Below, piece after piece: positions 33,159 through 44,100 of a stretch of DNA of 64,000 nucleotides. Every line of letters starts with the position of its first letter. Position 1 is the stretch's first letter. A model generated the notes under the pieces. That model saw only the letters and a list, made by a program, of their open reading frames with translations. It ran no database searches and was not told where the DNA came from. The position numbers were made by a program, and so were the translations under genes. The DNA lies in NCBI GenBank assembly GCA_964474635.1, contig CAYYTT010000003.1, forward strand, positions 41,816-105,815. Direction: 5' to 3'. Origin of the DNA: CAYUYV01 sp964474635 (GTDB lineage Bacteria > Pseudomonadota > Alphaproteobacteria > JAJFIK01).

Positions 33159-34022
33159 ATGCCGAAGAACACGGCTATGAGGGTGTGCTATCGCGCACTT
33201 GGATTTGCTGCCTGCTTTGTCGGGCTGGGCCTTGGGCGCCCGGACACGGGCATTGCGGCTGTCGGGCTGGCTCTTGATCCAGCATCACCGGATTGGCAGG
33301 TCTGCCGGGCGGCCGCGCGCGACGTGGGCCGCTCCATGAACATTCCGGACCACCTGCTTGCCGCCGTTTCCGTCACCGAAACCGGGATCCAACCCAAGGG
33401 CCACAAACATACAAGCCCCTGGCCCTGGACAATCAATGTGAACGGACGGGGCATGCGCTTCTCGACCAAGGAGGAGGCAGTGCGCAATGTGCGCCGCCTG
33501 CGCCAGGATGGTCATGCGAGCATCGACGTGGGGTGCATGCAGGTGAACCTGAAATATCACCCTCGGGCCTTCACCGGCCTTGAGGAAGCCTTCGACCCGC
33601 TTGCCAATGTCACGTATGCGGCCCGGTTCCTGACGCGTCTGCGGGCCCGCCATGGGGAGTGGCGCGCCGCCGTGCGTCGATATCATTCTTATGAACGGGT
33701 CCATCACACACTTTATGGCGAGAAGGTCGACACGGCCTGGGCCCGGGAGCGCGAACGCGCCCGCTCCGAGCCCTTTGGCCAGCATCGTCCGGTCGCCCTG
33801 GCGAGTGTGATGCCTCTGGCCGCCATCGCCGCGGCGCCGCCGGTTCCCATTCCCCTCATCGAGCGGGCCGGCCCCGATCCCTTATCCGCACGCCGCATCA
33901 TCCGGGTGCCCTCGCCGACCATGCAAATCTCAACAAAGCTCGCCCGCGCTCCGCGTCTTCGCGTGGGAACGCCTCTGCCGCTGCCCCGCCCCATGCCCGC
34001 CGTCCGGCCCCATGCCCGTTGA
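33159..34022 (+). CDS. Lytic transglycosylase (SLT domain), exported
   Basis: A 287-residue exported murein transglycosylase, which cleaves the MurNAc-GlcNAc bond of peptidoglycan. The N-terminus (CYRALGFAACFVGLGLG) is a signal peptide or membrane anchor. The SLT domain spans about residues 45-190, with catalytic Glu74 in SVTETGIQPKG, WPWTINVNGRGMRF, DVGCMQVNLKYHPRAF and FDPLANVTYAARFL. The C-terminal hundred residues are Pro/Ala/Arg-rich and without a known domain. Proteins of this subtype often accompany flagellar or secretion assemblies, but none is adjacent. The start has GAGG about 10 nt upstream and overlaps a possible 18-codon leader frame. Confidence 0.88.
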   Translation: MPKNTAMRVCYRALGFAACFVGLGLGRPDTGIAAVGLALDPASPDWQVCRAAARDVGRSMNIPDHLLAAVSVTETGIQPKGHKHTSPWPWTINVNGRGMRFSTKEEAVRNVRRLRQDGHASIDVGCMQVNLKYHPRAFTGLEEAFDPLANVTYAARFLTRLRARHGEWRAAVRRYHSYERVHHTLYGEKVDTAWARERERARSEPFGQHRPVALASVMPLAAIAAAPPVPIPLIERAGPDPLSARRIIRVPSPTMQISTKLARAPRLRVGTPLPLPRPMPAVRPHAR

Positions 34023-34073
34023 GGCGCCAATCCCCTGAGGGCACCAATCCCCCGACGGCACCAGTCCCCCGAT
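34023..34073. repeat. Three 17-bp tandem repeats in a 600-bp intergenic region
   Basis: Units GGCGCCAATCCCCTGAG, GGCACCAATCCCCCGAC and GGCACCAGTCCCCCGAT follow each other at the stop of the transglycosylase. The rest of the gap to 34622 contains a 12-bp palindrome GTCCGCGCGGAC (34325-34336) and no gene I can support; several frames are open only because of high GC. Confidence 0.8.
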
Positions 34074-34622
34074 GGTTTCGGGTCTCTGGCTCGATTTTCG
34101 GTGACGCGCACAAGAGTGCCGCGGTCCGATGATGCCTCATAGCCGTATGACTTGAAGTTATGACATGACGTCGGGGTGCTGGCCCGTCATCCAAGCCGCC
34201 TTTTTGATTTCAGCCTTGGCGATGTCCGCATGGGCGCATCCCTGGCCCGCGTCTTTGTGAAAAACGCCGGACTTGAATGACTTGGCGGGGCGGACCATCA
34301 CTGACAGACTCACGAGGAGTTGCCGTCCGCGCGGACGGGACCGCCCTTTCGCTCTTGAAGAGACGGGCCCGGATTCGGGTCGCACGCAGATGGCCCATCG
34401 TTCGGCACCCACCAGCAGTTTTCGCACCGGCCCCCTCTTTCCAGGTGCTGATCGACGTGTTGAGCGCCGGGCGTCTCATCCGCCGGGGACGAGTGCATCC
34501 GCACCGACGGGACGCAAGCCAGTCGCTGGGAGCGCCAAAATCAAGACCACCGCCGCGCATTGCCGGATTTGGGTCCTCCCCCCTGTCCCACGCCATGCTC
34601 TCAAGAAGCCCGTGGGGGCGCC

Positions 34623-35849
34623 ATGACCTCCCATCCGCCCGAGGATCGCCAGGACCCAGGCTTACCTCCTCTCCCCGCCGAAGACGCCGAGCAGGCGGAA
34701 CGTCAAAACTGGTACAAGCGGGCCGGAAACCGCTTGCGCGTGCTCACGCGCCGGAAGGCCAAACTCGACCCCGCCGAGCCGAACCCCCATTCGGGACTGC
34801 GCATCATCATCGTGACCGACGCCTGGGCACCGCAGGTCAACGGGGTCGTGCGGACCCTCGAGGAATTGTGCAACCGGCTTGAAACCATGGGCAATGAGGT
34901 CACCGTCATCGCCCCCACCATGTTTCGCACCGTGGCCCTGCCCACCTATCCGGAGATCCGGCTGGCCCTGTGGCCAAACCGCCAGGTGGCGCGCGTGATC
35001 AACGATATGCGGCCCCACGCCATTCATATCGCCACCGAAGGTCCGTTGGGCCTGGCCGCACGCCGGTTCTGTCTGCGCCGGGATCATCCGTTCACGACAT
35101 CACTGCACACGCGATTTCCCGAATACATCAATGCGCGCACGGGATTCCCGGTGTCCTGGGGCTACAGGCTGCTGCGCCTGTTCCACAAACCGGCCTCGGC
35201 CGTCATGGTGGCAACGCCGAGCGTTAAGGATGAAATGGCCGAGCGGGGCTTTGCCAATCTGCGCCTGTGGTCGCGCGGGGTGGACACGGATCATTTCAGC
35301 CCGCTGGACTCCGGCCGGGATGACATCCTGGCCTATCCGCGGCCCATTTGGTTGTCCGTGGGGCGGGTCGCGGTTGAAAAGAACATTGAGGCGTTTTTGA
35401 AGCTCGATTTGCCCGGCACCAAAGTGATTGTCGGCGATGGCCCCTTGAAGGCAAGCCTTGAGACCACCTATCCGGACGCGGTCTTTCTGGGTGCCCGTTT
35501 TGGCAAGGACCTCGCCCGCCTTTATGCGGCGAGCGATGTCTTTGTCTTTCCCAGCAAGACCGACACATTCGGATTGGTGAATGTGGAGGCGCTGGCCTGC
35601 GGCACGCCGGTGGCGGCCTATCCCGTTCATGGACCCAAAGATATTATTACGGTGCCGAAGATCGGTGCACTGCATGAGGACCTTCAGACCGCCTGCCTCG
35701 CGGCCCTGGCCGAAGGTGACCGGAAGGCGGCCCGGGCCCATGCCCTCGGCTTCAGTTGGGATGCCTGCACGCGCCAATTCCTGGTTAATCTCGACCTTCC
35801 GGGCTTTGACGAATCCTATTGGGCCGAAAGCGCCAAATTGCCGGACTGA
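34623..35849 (+). CDS. GT4 glycosyltransferase, alpha-mannosyltransferase (MgtA/PimB)-like
   Basis: A 408-residue GT-B enzyme resembling GDP-mannose-dependent alpha-mannosyltransferases that act on glycolipids. After a hydrophilic N-terminal tail of about 55 residues the core begins LRIIIVTDAWAPQVNGVVRTLEEL. It continues with PHAIHIATEGPLGLAARRFC, SLHTRFPEYI, LRLWSRGVDTDHFSP, WLSVGRVAVEKNIEAFL, VIVGDGPLKASLE and SKTDTFGLVNVEALACGTPVAAYPVHGPKDII. The Asp-x7-Glu form of the EX7E motif (DTFGLVNVE) is usual in this subgroup. It probably builds a diacylglycerol- or uronate-based glycolipid; the acceptor is inferred from family only. The start has GGGGGC upstream. Confidence 0.9.
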   Translation: MTSHPPEDRQDPGLPPLPAEDAEQAERQNWYKRAGNRLRVLTRRKAKLDPAEPNPHSGLRIIIVTDAWAPQVNGVVRTLEELCNRLETMGNEVTVIAPTMFRTVALPTYPEIRLALWPNRQVARVINDMRPHAIHIATEGPLGLAARRFCLRRDHPFTTSLHTRFPEYINARTGFPVSWGYRLLRLFHKPASAVMVATPSVKDEMAERGFANLRLWSRGVDTDHFSPLDSGRDDILAYPRPIWLSVGRVAVEKNIEAFLKLDLPGTKVIVGDGPLKASLETTYPDAVFLGARFGKDLARLYAASDVFVFPSKTDTFGLVNVEALACGTPVAAYPVHGPKDIITVPKIGALHEDLQTACLAALAEGDRKAARAHALGFSWDACTRQFLVNLDLPGFDESYWAESAKLPD

Positions 35850-35979
35850 AGCAGAGCCACGCTGACAGGGCCGATTGGAGTATCCGGTTCGATCGAGCCT
35901 GTCTTTTGGACGCATTCCCTGTGGGATGCCGGCCGAGAGACGCTCTGCCTGCCGATTATTGCGCGGGGCGATTAATCGG

Positions 35980-36026
35980 CACCGCACTCAAGGCCGCGAC
36001 GGCGGCCCGGCGCCGCTGCGCCGCCC
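35980..36026. repeat. CACTCAA element with GC-rich palindrome, copy B
   Basis: CACCGCACTCAAGG (35980-35993) followed by a GC-rich palindrome (36001-36025, arms GGCGGC/GCCGCC) resembles the end of the tandem-repeat block near 12.5 kb. Bases 36004-36026 match 12529-12551 with one difference. It lies between convergent genes (glycosyltransferase stop 35849; small protein stop 36027), so it may also act as a terminator. Confidence 0.5.
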
Positions 36027-36278
36027 TCAGCGGTTCCTCTGGTCAAGCTGACCATCATCCTCGGCCGGACAATCGCCCAGCAGGCACTCGCCCCAACCCA
36101 TGATCCGGTCGGCAATTTCCCGGCCGACGCCTGTGCCAAGGCCCGTTGCAATCCCCGTCGCAAGGGCGAGCAACAAAGCACCGATGGTGCCATAGGTCAG
36201 GCAGCCCCGCCGCCCGGAACCTTGGCTCTGGCTTTGGCTTTGCGAGCCCTGACTTTGCGATTGCTGTTGCCACGCCAT
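36027..36278 (-). CDS. Small Gln/Ser-rich single-pass membrane protein
   Basis: An 83-residue protein with a low-complexity start (MAWQQQSQSQGSQSQSQSQG), a basic GRRG segment, and one glycine-rich membrane helix (YGTIGALLLALATGIATGLG). The tail has two cysteines (GECLLGDCPAEDD) and ends in an acidic/polar stretch. AAGGGGAAGG precedes the start. The Q/S pattern stems from a short DNA repeat and may vary in length. I recognise no family. It lies 74 bp downstream of an exported protein gene on the same strand and could belong to that operon. Confidence 0.55.
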   Translation of the reverse strand: MAWQQQSQSQGSQSQSQSQGSGRRGCLTYGTIGALLLALATGIATGLGTGVGREIADRIMGWGECLLGDCPAEDDGQLDQRNR

Positions 36279-36352
36279 CGTGACGCCTTCCCCTTACCCG
36301 GGCTCCGGACCGTCACCGGTCCAGGAGCACCCAACACTGTCCTTGCGGACAC

Positions 36353-37222
36353 TCACAAAACCAGTTTCACAGCCGAACTTGCCGCCAGAACCTCGCTCAC
36401 CGCCACCGGGAGGGCATCGGGCTTCGTTGCCGACGGATAAGCCCTTGCAAGAACGCCGAGCGCGGCATCGATTGTTGCCTTGGCCGGTGTCGCGGCAAGG
36501 GCCTCAGCCTGCTTTTCCGCACGCAGGCGCGCTGCGGCCGCAAAGCCGTACCCGTCCAGATAGGCAGCGCCTTCCGCTCCGCCTGCGACGATCTGGTATT
36601 GCAGTGCGGCGCGTTCGATCATGTCGGCGACAATCGTTGCCGTCACGTCGACGGGCGCCGCATCGCCGGCCTCGGGCGCCGCGGCCTCGGCCGCGTCGGT
36701 CGCCTCCAGGACCGCCGTCACGGCAGCCTCGACTTTTGCCACAGGCGCCCCATCGATGGCGAGACCGCCGGCCACGGACATAAGGTCATCGAAGGGGTCC
36801 ACGCCCCGTTCGGCAAAGACCGGTTCCATGGTCAAATAGACCTCGGAAATGGGGTGCACGAACAACTCACCGGCCGCCTCCCGGTCACCGGCGGCGTAGG
36901 CCGCCTGTCCGGCGAGATAATGGGCGCGAATGACATCGAGCGCGATGCCATACACCACCGGGTCGACGCGGGCCTGTGCGGCATCGACGCCGAATTCGCC
37001 GCCGTTCTCGCCGCCTTCTCCCGCGCCTTCGCCGCCTTCCCCTTCGCCCTCGCCCTCGCCGGCCGGCGGCGCCGCCTCGGCGAGCGCGCTCACACTCACC
37101 CCGGCCTTGGCGCCGTCACGTGCCGTCGCGGTCCGCTCCTCATCGGCCAAGGCCGGGCCGGACCCGAGCAAAACCGCCGTACCGAGGCTGGTCCACAGCT
37201 TGCTCCGCCGCAGAACTGACAT
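36353..37222 (-). CDS. Exported protein with Gly/Glu-rich linker, unknown function
   Basis: A 289-residue protein with a clear signal peptide (LWTSLGTAVLLGSGPALA). A hydrophilic stretch follows, then a Gly/Glu-only linker (GEGEGEGEGGEGAGEGGENG, about residues 60-80), and a helical Ala-rich domain starting VDPVVYGIALDVIRAHYLAGQAAYAAGDREAAGELFVHPISEVYLTMEPVFAERG. The repeated HY/Y/HP pattern in predicted helices looks like a periplasmic ligand- or metal-binding bundle, but I cannot name the family. AAAGGGGG precedes the start. It diverges from a PiuC/YbiX-type oxygenase, whose family is tied to iron uptake, so an iron- or metal-related role is possible (inference). Confidence 0.75.
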   Translation of the reverse strand: MSVLRRSKLWTSLGTAVLLGSGPALADEERTATARDGAKAGVSVSALAEAAPPAGEGEGEGEGGEGAGEGGENGGEFGVDAAQARVDPVVYGIALDVIRAHYLAGQAAYAAGDREAAGELFVHPISEVYLTMEPVFAERGVDPFDDLMSVAGGLAIDGAPVAKVEAAVTAVLEATDAAEAAAPEAGDAAPVDVTATIVADMIERAALQYQIVAGGAEGAAYLDGYGFAAAARLRAEKQAEALAATPAKATIDAALGVLARAYPSATKPDALPVAVSEVLAASSAVKLVL

Positions 37223-37372
37223 GGGACCCCCTTTCACTTTCGCTCCGCCGGCACCACGGTCCGGCGGGCCCTGTTTGTGTGTCTCGCGCGGAAGCCTAAG
37301 GACCCGGCTTGCGCCGGGCAAGGCCGCAAACAAGACTGACTTGCAGATTTTCCGCCCAACGGAGAGCCCGCC

Positions 37373-38032
37373 ATGTTGCACATCGGATCCGTCCTCGACG
37401 AGGCCACCCGCCAGGTGCTCGTCGAGGCCCTTTCAGAGGACGCCTTTTTCCGGGACGGCCGGGAAACCGCCGGCGCGGTCGCCCGGCCGGTGAAAAACAA
37501 TGGACAGATCGCGCGCGGGGCGCGTCACGCGGTGCTTTCCAAGGCCGTCGAGACGGCGCTCCGGCGCCATCGCCTGTTCATGGCCGCCGTACGGCCAAGG
37601 GGCTTTGCCCGCCTGCTCTTCAGTCGATATGGCCCGGGCCAGGCCTATGGGCGCCACCTGGATGAGCCCATCATCGCCGGTCAGCGTACGGATCTGTCCT
37701 TCACCCTGTTTCTGAACGATCCGGCCGCCTATGACGGCGGCGCGCTCGTGGTTGAGGACCGGGACGGGGAAAGCGAGATCAAGATGCCGGCCGGCGGCCT
37801 CGTGCTTTACCCCTCAACGGCCCTGCACCAGGTGACGCCGGTGACACGGGGAGTGCGTCTGGCTTGTGTGGGTTGGGTGCGCAGCCTGATCCGGCTTGAG
37901 GCCCACCGGGACATTCTGCTCGATCTTGAAACCGCCGCCGACGCCGTCTGGCGCCGGGACGGCGCGAGCGAGACCCACGCCCAAATCACCCGCGCACGAG
38001 ACAACCTGATCCGCCTGTGGGCCGAGGACTGA
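37373..38032 (+). CDS. PKHD-type 2OG-Fe(II) hydroxylase (PiuC/YbiX family)
   Basis: A 219-residue Fe(II)/2-oxoglutarate dioxygenase of the PKHD-type hydroxylase family (E. coli YbiX, Pseudomonas PiuC). Iron ligands are His95 and Asp97 (YGRHLDEP) and His152 (TALHQVTPVTRG), with Arg162 for 2-oxoglutarate. The N-terminal KNNGQIARG and the RLLFSRYGPGQAYGRHLD block are family hallmarks. Members often sit next to TonB-dependent siderophore receptors and are iron-regulated; here the neighbour is a divergent exported protein and no Fur box is evident. The start has GGAGAG upstream. The substrate of the family is not established. Confidence 0.93.
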   Translation: MLHIGSVLDEATRQVLVEALSEDAFFRDGRETAGAVARPVKNNGQIARGARHAVLSKAVETALRRHRLFMAAVRPRGFARLLFSRYGPGQAYGRHLDEPIIAGQRTDLSFTLFLNDPAAYDGGALVVEDRDGESEIKMPAGGLVLYPSTALHQVTPVTRGVRLACVGWVRSLIRLEAHRDILLDLETAADAVWRRDGASETHAQITRARDNLIRLWAED

Positions 38033-38054
38033 CAAACCGCACCGGGCGATCCAA

Positions 38055-38087
38055 AACAAAAAAGGGGAGCGGTCATCGCCGCCCCCC
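38055..38087 (-). terminator. Terminator of the giant RTX gene
   Basis: On the minus strand GGGGGGCGG pairs with CCGCTCCCC around a six-base loop and is followed by TTTTTTGTTTT. It begins about 44 bp after the stop codon of the 15.7-kb gene. Confidence 0.75.
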
Positions 38088-38130
38088 TTCACAGTCCCAT
38101 CTGGGCCCGGCCCCTTCGTAAGCGCGCGGC

Positions 38131-41100
38131 TTAGAATTGGAGATCCTCAAGCCCGAGCGCTGACGTGCCGTCGAACAAAATCTCGCCGCTGCCTCCGAAG
38201 TTAAGGGAGAGGCTGCTCGTGCCCGAGAGAGTGACCGTTGCGGACAGGGCTGCGTCCGCCGCATCGATCAGACCATCACCCGTGACGTCAAAGTCGGCAA
38301 AGACGAACCCGGTTCCGGTCACGGAAAGCACATCGTTTCCGAGCTGATCGAAGTCAAAGATGACGTCTTGACCAAATGCCCCGGAGAACACGAACAGGTC
38401 GCTGCCGAAACCGCCCGTGAGCAGATCGTCGCCCTCCCCGCCCGTAATCGTGTCATTGCCGTCGCCAGCGCTGATCCGGTCGTTTCCGGCCCCGCCATCC
38501 AGACTGTCAAAACCCCAACCGGCCGTGATGATGTCGTTGCCGTCGCCGCCTAGCAGGATGTTGTCCCCGCCCATGCTGGTGATCCGGTCGTGGCCATCGC
38601 CGCCGGAGACAAAGTCGAAACCATCATCCGTGGTCACGATATCGTTGCCGCCACCGCTTTCGACCACGTTGTCGCCGCCGCCCGCATCAATCCGATCCCG
38701 GCCGGCCCCCGTCGTGACCACATCGAAACCGCGACCCGCGAAGATGGTGTTATCGCCCTCGCCGCCGTCGATGGTGTTGTCTCCATCACCGGCGTCGATG
38801 TCGTCATCACCCGCCCCGGCGGTCAGGGAATCGTCTCCCTTGCCAGTGCCGACCTCGTTATCGCCATCGCCGGCATCCACCACATTGTCGCCTTTGGCAA
38901 TATGGATGCGATCATCTCCGTCACCGGAGGTGACCGTATCATTGCCTTTGCCGGCTTCAATGAGGTTGTCGCCATCCCCCCCGAAAATCAGATTGTCGCC
39001 ATTGCCGGCACAAATGGTGTCATCGCCGCCCCCGGTGATCACAAGATCGTCCTCGTCACCGAGCTTGATCACCATGTCCTCGTCACTGGGCTGATCGTCA
39101 TTGCGGATTGTGCCCACAGCGGAGATGTCCGCGCCCAGAACGCCGTTGACCGGGTTCGACAAGACAATGCGGAAGTCCTCATCCAGTTCCAAGGCCAGAT
39201 CACCATTGACGAGGACGGTGACCTCCTGCTCCGCCTCTCCGTCGGCGAAATCAACCCTGCCCATGGGCAAGACGCCGCCGGAGAAATCGTCCCCATCGGC
39301 GGCGAAGAACTGGCTCCCCACCCCTTCGATGGCAAAGTCGACCGAGGCCGCCTCTGCCTGATTGACAGAGCGAATGATCCGGAAGGTGAAGGCCGTCAGC
39401 CCCGCGTCGCCCTCGAACTCGAACGCCATGTCCGGCTCGACGGTGAACACGCCGAGCGCGTCGTCATTGACGATGGTGCTCTGCGCCGTGATGTCCGTGC
39501 CCAGGGTCGCCATCGCCGAATTGGACAAGGTGACCGAGAAGGCCTCGTCACCCTCGACCGCCAAATCGCCCTCGACTTCGATGGTGATCGTGGCGCTGGC
39601 ATCGCCATCGGCCAGCATGACCGTGCCGGTCGGGAACACCCCGCCCACAAAGTCATCGGCGGAAGCCGGATCAATGCCTTCGCCCGCGACCGTGAAGGTC
39701 GCAGAGGACGGCCCCGTAAGATTGCCCGTGCGCGAGACCGTGAAGGTGAACACCGTCGTGCCGCCATCGCCCTCATCCAAGGACACCTGGTCGGCCGCGA
39801 TGGTCAGCTCACCAAAATCATCATCATTGATGACCGTCCCAACAGCCGTGATTGAGTCGCCCAAAACCGCTCCGACGGGGTTGCTCAGGGTCACGGCCAC
39901 AAACTCGTTGGCCTCGGGCAGGGTATCGCCTGCAACGGGAACCGTGACCAGCGCGACCGCCTGACCATCGGCGAATTCCACCGTACCAGAGGGCAGAACA
40001 CCGCCCGGGAAGTCATCCGCATCAACCCCATTGGCGCCGATGCCCGTCACGCTGAAGTCAACCGAAACGGGCCCTGCCGCATTGACGGAGCGGACAACGA
40101 CGAAGGTCAGCGTGGCTCCGACCGTGTCTCCCTCGGGCAGGTTGGCGAGTACGGAGGCAATCGTCAGTACTCCTGGCACATCGTCATTGAGGATCGTGCT
40201 GGTGGCTTGCGTCGACGCGCCGAGGGTTGCGCTTTGTGGATCTGAGAGGGTGACCGTGAAGGCCTCGTCGGCCTCGAAGACCGCCTCGCCCTGAACCTCC
40301 ACCGTGATGGTGGCCGAAGCCTCGCCGTCCGCAAAGGTCACGGCGCCGGTCGGGAAACCGCCGCCCACGAAGTCCTCCGCGGAGGCCGGATCCGCGCCTG
40401 TCCCGGCCACGGTGTAGGCTGCCGATGCGGACCCTGTCAGATTGCCTGTCCGGGTGACCGTGAAGGTAAATGTGGTCGCGCCGGTATCGCCCTCTTGCAG
40501 GGATATCTGATCAGCCGCGAGGGTGAGTTCGCTAGGCGTGTCGTCATTGATGATGATGCCGAGCGCGCCGCCTGAGGACCCGGCCGCATTCTCAACAATC
40601 TGGCTCGTCTCCAGCGCCGTCATATCCATGTCCGTGAAGACGACCCGGGCCCGGATCTCATCATCCGCCAGGGGATCGAGACCGGACAAATCAGCGGCGT
40701 AGCGCAGACCAAAGGGCGTCGAAACCAGATCGGCGGGCGCGAGCGTTTCCACAAGCGCACCGTTCACGAACAGCTCCACCCGGTCGATATCGGCGGGCGA
40801 AACACCAGATCCGCCCGTGAGGCCAGCCTGCAGCGCCTGCGGATCAAGCACACGTTCTGCCGATCCGTTCGCGATGGCATCGTCGACAAGATCGAGTGTG
40901 TCCAAATCGGCGCCATTGCCAATCCCAATAGCACGGATGGTCGTGTCGAGACCCAGCGGATCGATCAGGGTCGTGACTTCATCCAAGAAGTTCTCACTCG
41001 CGTTCCCGTCGCTCAGGAAGAAAACGAAGTTCTGTCCCGTTGCTTGACCGGAAAGAAAGCCAATCGCCTCCTGGAGTGGTGGCCCGAAGGCGGTGTTTCC

Positions 41101-44100
41101 GCCGCTCGATAGGCTGCGCAGGACTTCGACCACATCCGGTGTGCCGTCAATGTTTAAATCTTCCTGGGCCGTCCCGGAGAAGACCGTTGTTGCGCTATTC
41201 GTGAAGGCAATGACTGCAACATCGCTCGCCCCCAGACCGTTGACGAGCAAAGAGTCATTGAGGGCCAGGAAGCCGGCGATTTCCCCATCGAGAACCGTGT
41301 CCGGAGTCCCATCCGCATTCAAATCACCAACGGGCACCCCGCCGGAAAAGTCACCACTGGTGCTGCCCGAAACGTCGATGACGTAGACAACGTTGAACTC
41401 ATCCGATGTAACTGCATCTCCAAGGGAGATAAATCCGGACACACCGATTGTGTCTTCGACCGTCGTGTCAGGAGCCGTGAGAGACAGGCTCACATCCTGG
41501 GCGGTCTCTGGGATCGTGCCCGACGCGCTTGTGGTCTGCTGCGTGGTTTGCGTAAGCGTGGCATTGACCGGATCCGACAGGGTGACTGTGAAGGTCTCAT
41601 CCGCCTCCGGAAGGAGATCGCCGGAGACGACCACGCTGATTTCCGCAAGGGCGTCGCCGTCGCCGAAAGTGACCGTGCCCGTGGGCAGACTATCGCCCAC
41701 GAAATCCAAGCCGTCCGCGGGATCGCTGCCTGTGCCGGAGACCGTAAATGTGGCCGAGGCAGAACCGGTGGTGTTGCCGGTCCGCTCCACCGTGAACGTG
41801 AACACCGTCTCGTCGCCGAGATTGCCTTCGGTCAGCGCGATGGTCTCCTCGACAATCCGCAACGCACCAAAGCTGTCGTCGTTCACAATGGTGCTCATGG
41901 CCTCGACTTCGACGCCGAGGGTCGCATCCGTTGGATCGGACAGGACAACAGAGAAGGTTTCGTCCGGTTCGACCACGGTATCGCCCGTGACGTCGATGGT
42001 AACGCTCACCTCGTCTTGACCATCGAGGAAGGTGACCGTCACGGGCGGCGGAAGCACTCCGCCGAAATCATCCGCCGAGGCCGGGTTTCCACCGGACCCC
42101 GCGACAGTGGCGAGCACGGATGCCGTGCCGGTCAAATTGCCGGTCCGCGTGACCGTGAAGCTGAACGGCGTGACGCCGGTATCGCCTTCGGGCAGGGCAT
42201 CCTGATCGGCGGAGATTGTCAGCACACCTGGCACATCGTCATTTGTGATTATGCTCGCGGCGTCGATTACGGTGCCAAAGGTGGCATCGACGGCATTCGA
42301 CAGCGTAACCGTGAAGGCCTCGTCGGCTTCAACAACCTGATCGCCGGCCACCTCGATCGTGATGGTGGCCTCCATCTGGCCATCGGCAAAGGTGACCATC
42401 CCCGCCGGAAGCACGCCGCCCACGAAGTCATCCGCCTGGGCCGCATCGGCGCTCGAGCCCGTGACTGTGTAGAGCGCCGAGGCCGTGCCGGTCGTATTGC
42501 CCGAACGCGTCACCGTGAAGGTGAAGTTGGTGGTGCCCGCATCCCCTTCGCCAAGCGAGATCTGATCCGCGGCAATGGTCAGCACACCCGGCGCATCGTC
42601 GTTCTCGATAATGCCGAGCACTCCGGGCGTCGCCGGCAGATCGTTCTCCACAATCTGGCTCGTCTCGAGTGTCGTCATGTCCGTATCGGTGAAAACGACC
42701 CGCGTGGTGATCTCATCATCCGCTAACGGATCGAGTCCGGCGAGGCTCGCATTGTAACGCAGGCCAAAGGGCGTCGAGACCAGATCCGTCGGTTGAAGCG
42801 TCCTCGTCAAGACACCGTTTACGAATATGTCCAAACGATTGATGTCCGCCGGCTGCACGCCCGAACTACCCGAAAGTCCCGCCTCCAGCGCCGCCGGATC
42901 AAGGGCCAACACCGCCGTTCCATTGGCAAGACCATCATCGACAAGGTCGAGATTGGCGATATCGGCACTGGTGCCAACGCCGAACACGCGGATGGTGGCA
43001 TCGAGCCCGGCGGGATCGATCAGGACGTCAACTTCATCAGTAAAATCATTTGTTGGGACGTCACCATCACTGACAAAGAAAATGACATTTTCACCGGACG
43101 ATTGTGCGGACAAGAACGCAATTGCTTCTTGCAGCGGAGCCTCAAATGACGTCTGACCGAAGCCATTCAAGGAGCGCAACACTTCAACGACATCAGGCGT
43201 GCCGTCCGTGCTCGCATCGAGCACAGGCGTTCCGGTAAAGACCGTCGATGCGGCACTGTTGAATTGAATGACGGCGATATCGGTCAAACCGAAGCCGGTC
43301 GCAATGAGCGACTCATTGAGCGCTGTAAAGGCAACAATCTCCGCATCAAGAATGGTGTTTGAAGCACCATCATTGTTCACGTCGCCAACGGTAGAGCCTG
43401 CAAACAAATTGTCAGTACTGCCGGAAACATCAATGATGTAGAGGATGTTCAAATCCGTTGAAGAGGGCGCATCTCCCAGGGACACAAAGCCCGAGACATC
43501 AATCGTGTCTGCGCTCGTTGCATCGGGAGCCGTGAGAGACAGGCTCACATCCTGGCCCGTGTCCGGGATCGAGGTCGAAGCATTTGTGGTCTGATCCGCA
43601 ACGTCCTGAATGGTAGCGTCTATGGCGTCGGACAGACTTACGGTGAAGGCCTCGTCCGCCTCCACCATAAGATCGCCGGACACCAAGACCTCAATCGTCG
43701 CTTCGGACTGCCCGTCGATGAAGCTGACCGTTCCGGTCGGCAACAGACCGCCCACAAAATCCGCGCCATTGGCCGGATCGCTGCCCGTCCCGGATACGGT
43801 AAAGGTGGCCGAGGCACCGCCAGTTGTGTTGCCGACACGCTCCACCGTGAAGGAGAAGAGTGTCTGGTCGCCGGTATTGCCTTCCGTAAGCGTGATGGTT
43901 TCCTCAACGATCCGAAGCACACCGACGGTGTCGTCATTGAGGATTGTGCTCGAGGCCGCCACATCAAAGCCGAGCGTCGCATCAACGGCGCCCGATAGGG
44001 TTACGGTGAAGCCTTCATCGGCTTCAACGTTTTGATCGCCCGCCACCTCGATGGTGATCGTCGCGTCGACTTGTCCATCGGCGAAGGTCACGATTCCGCT

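Noticed and set aside
34158..34427. 89-codon minus-strand frame in the 34-kb intergenic gap
   Set aside because: The C-terminal part looks vaguely protein-like, but there is no Shine-Dalgarno at any start and no recognisable family.
38417..39855. Open frames on the plus strand opposite the RTX and Calx-beta region
   Set aside because: They mirror the repetitive codons of the giant gene and have periodic, unnatural composition.
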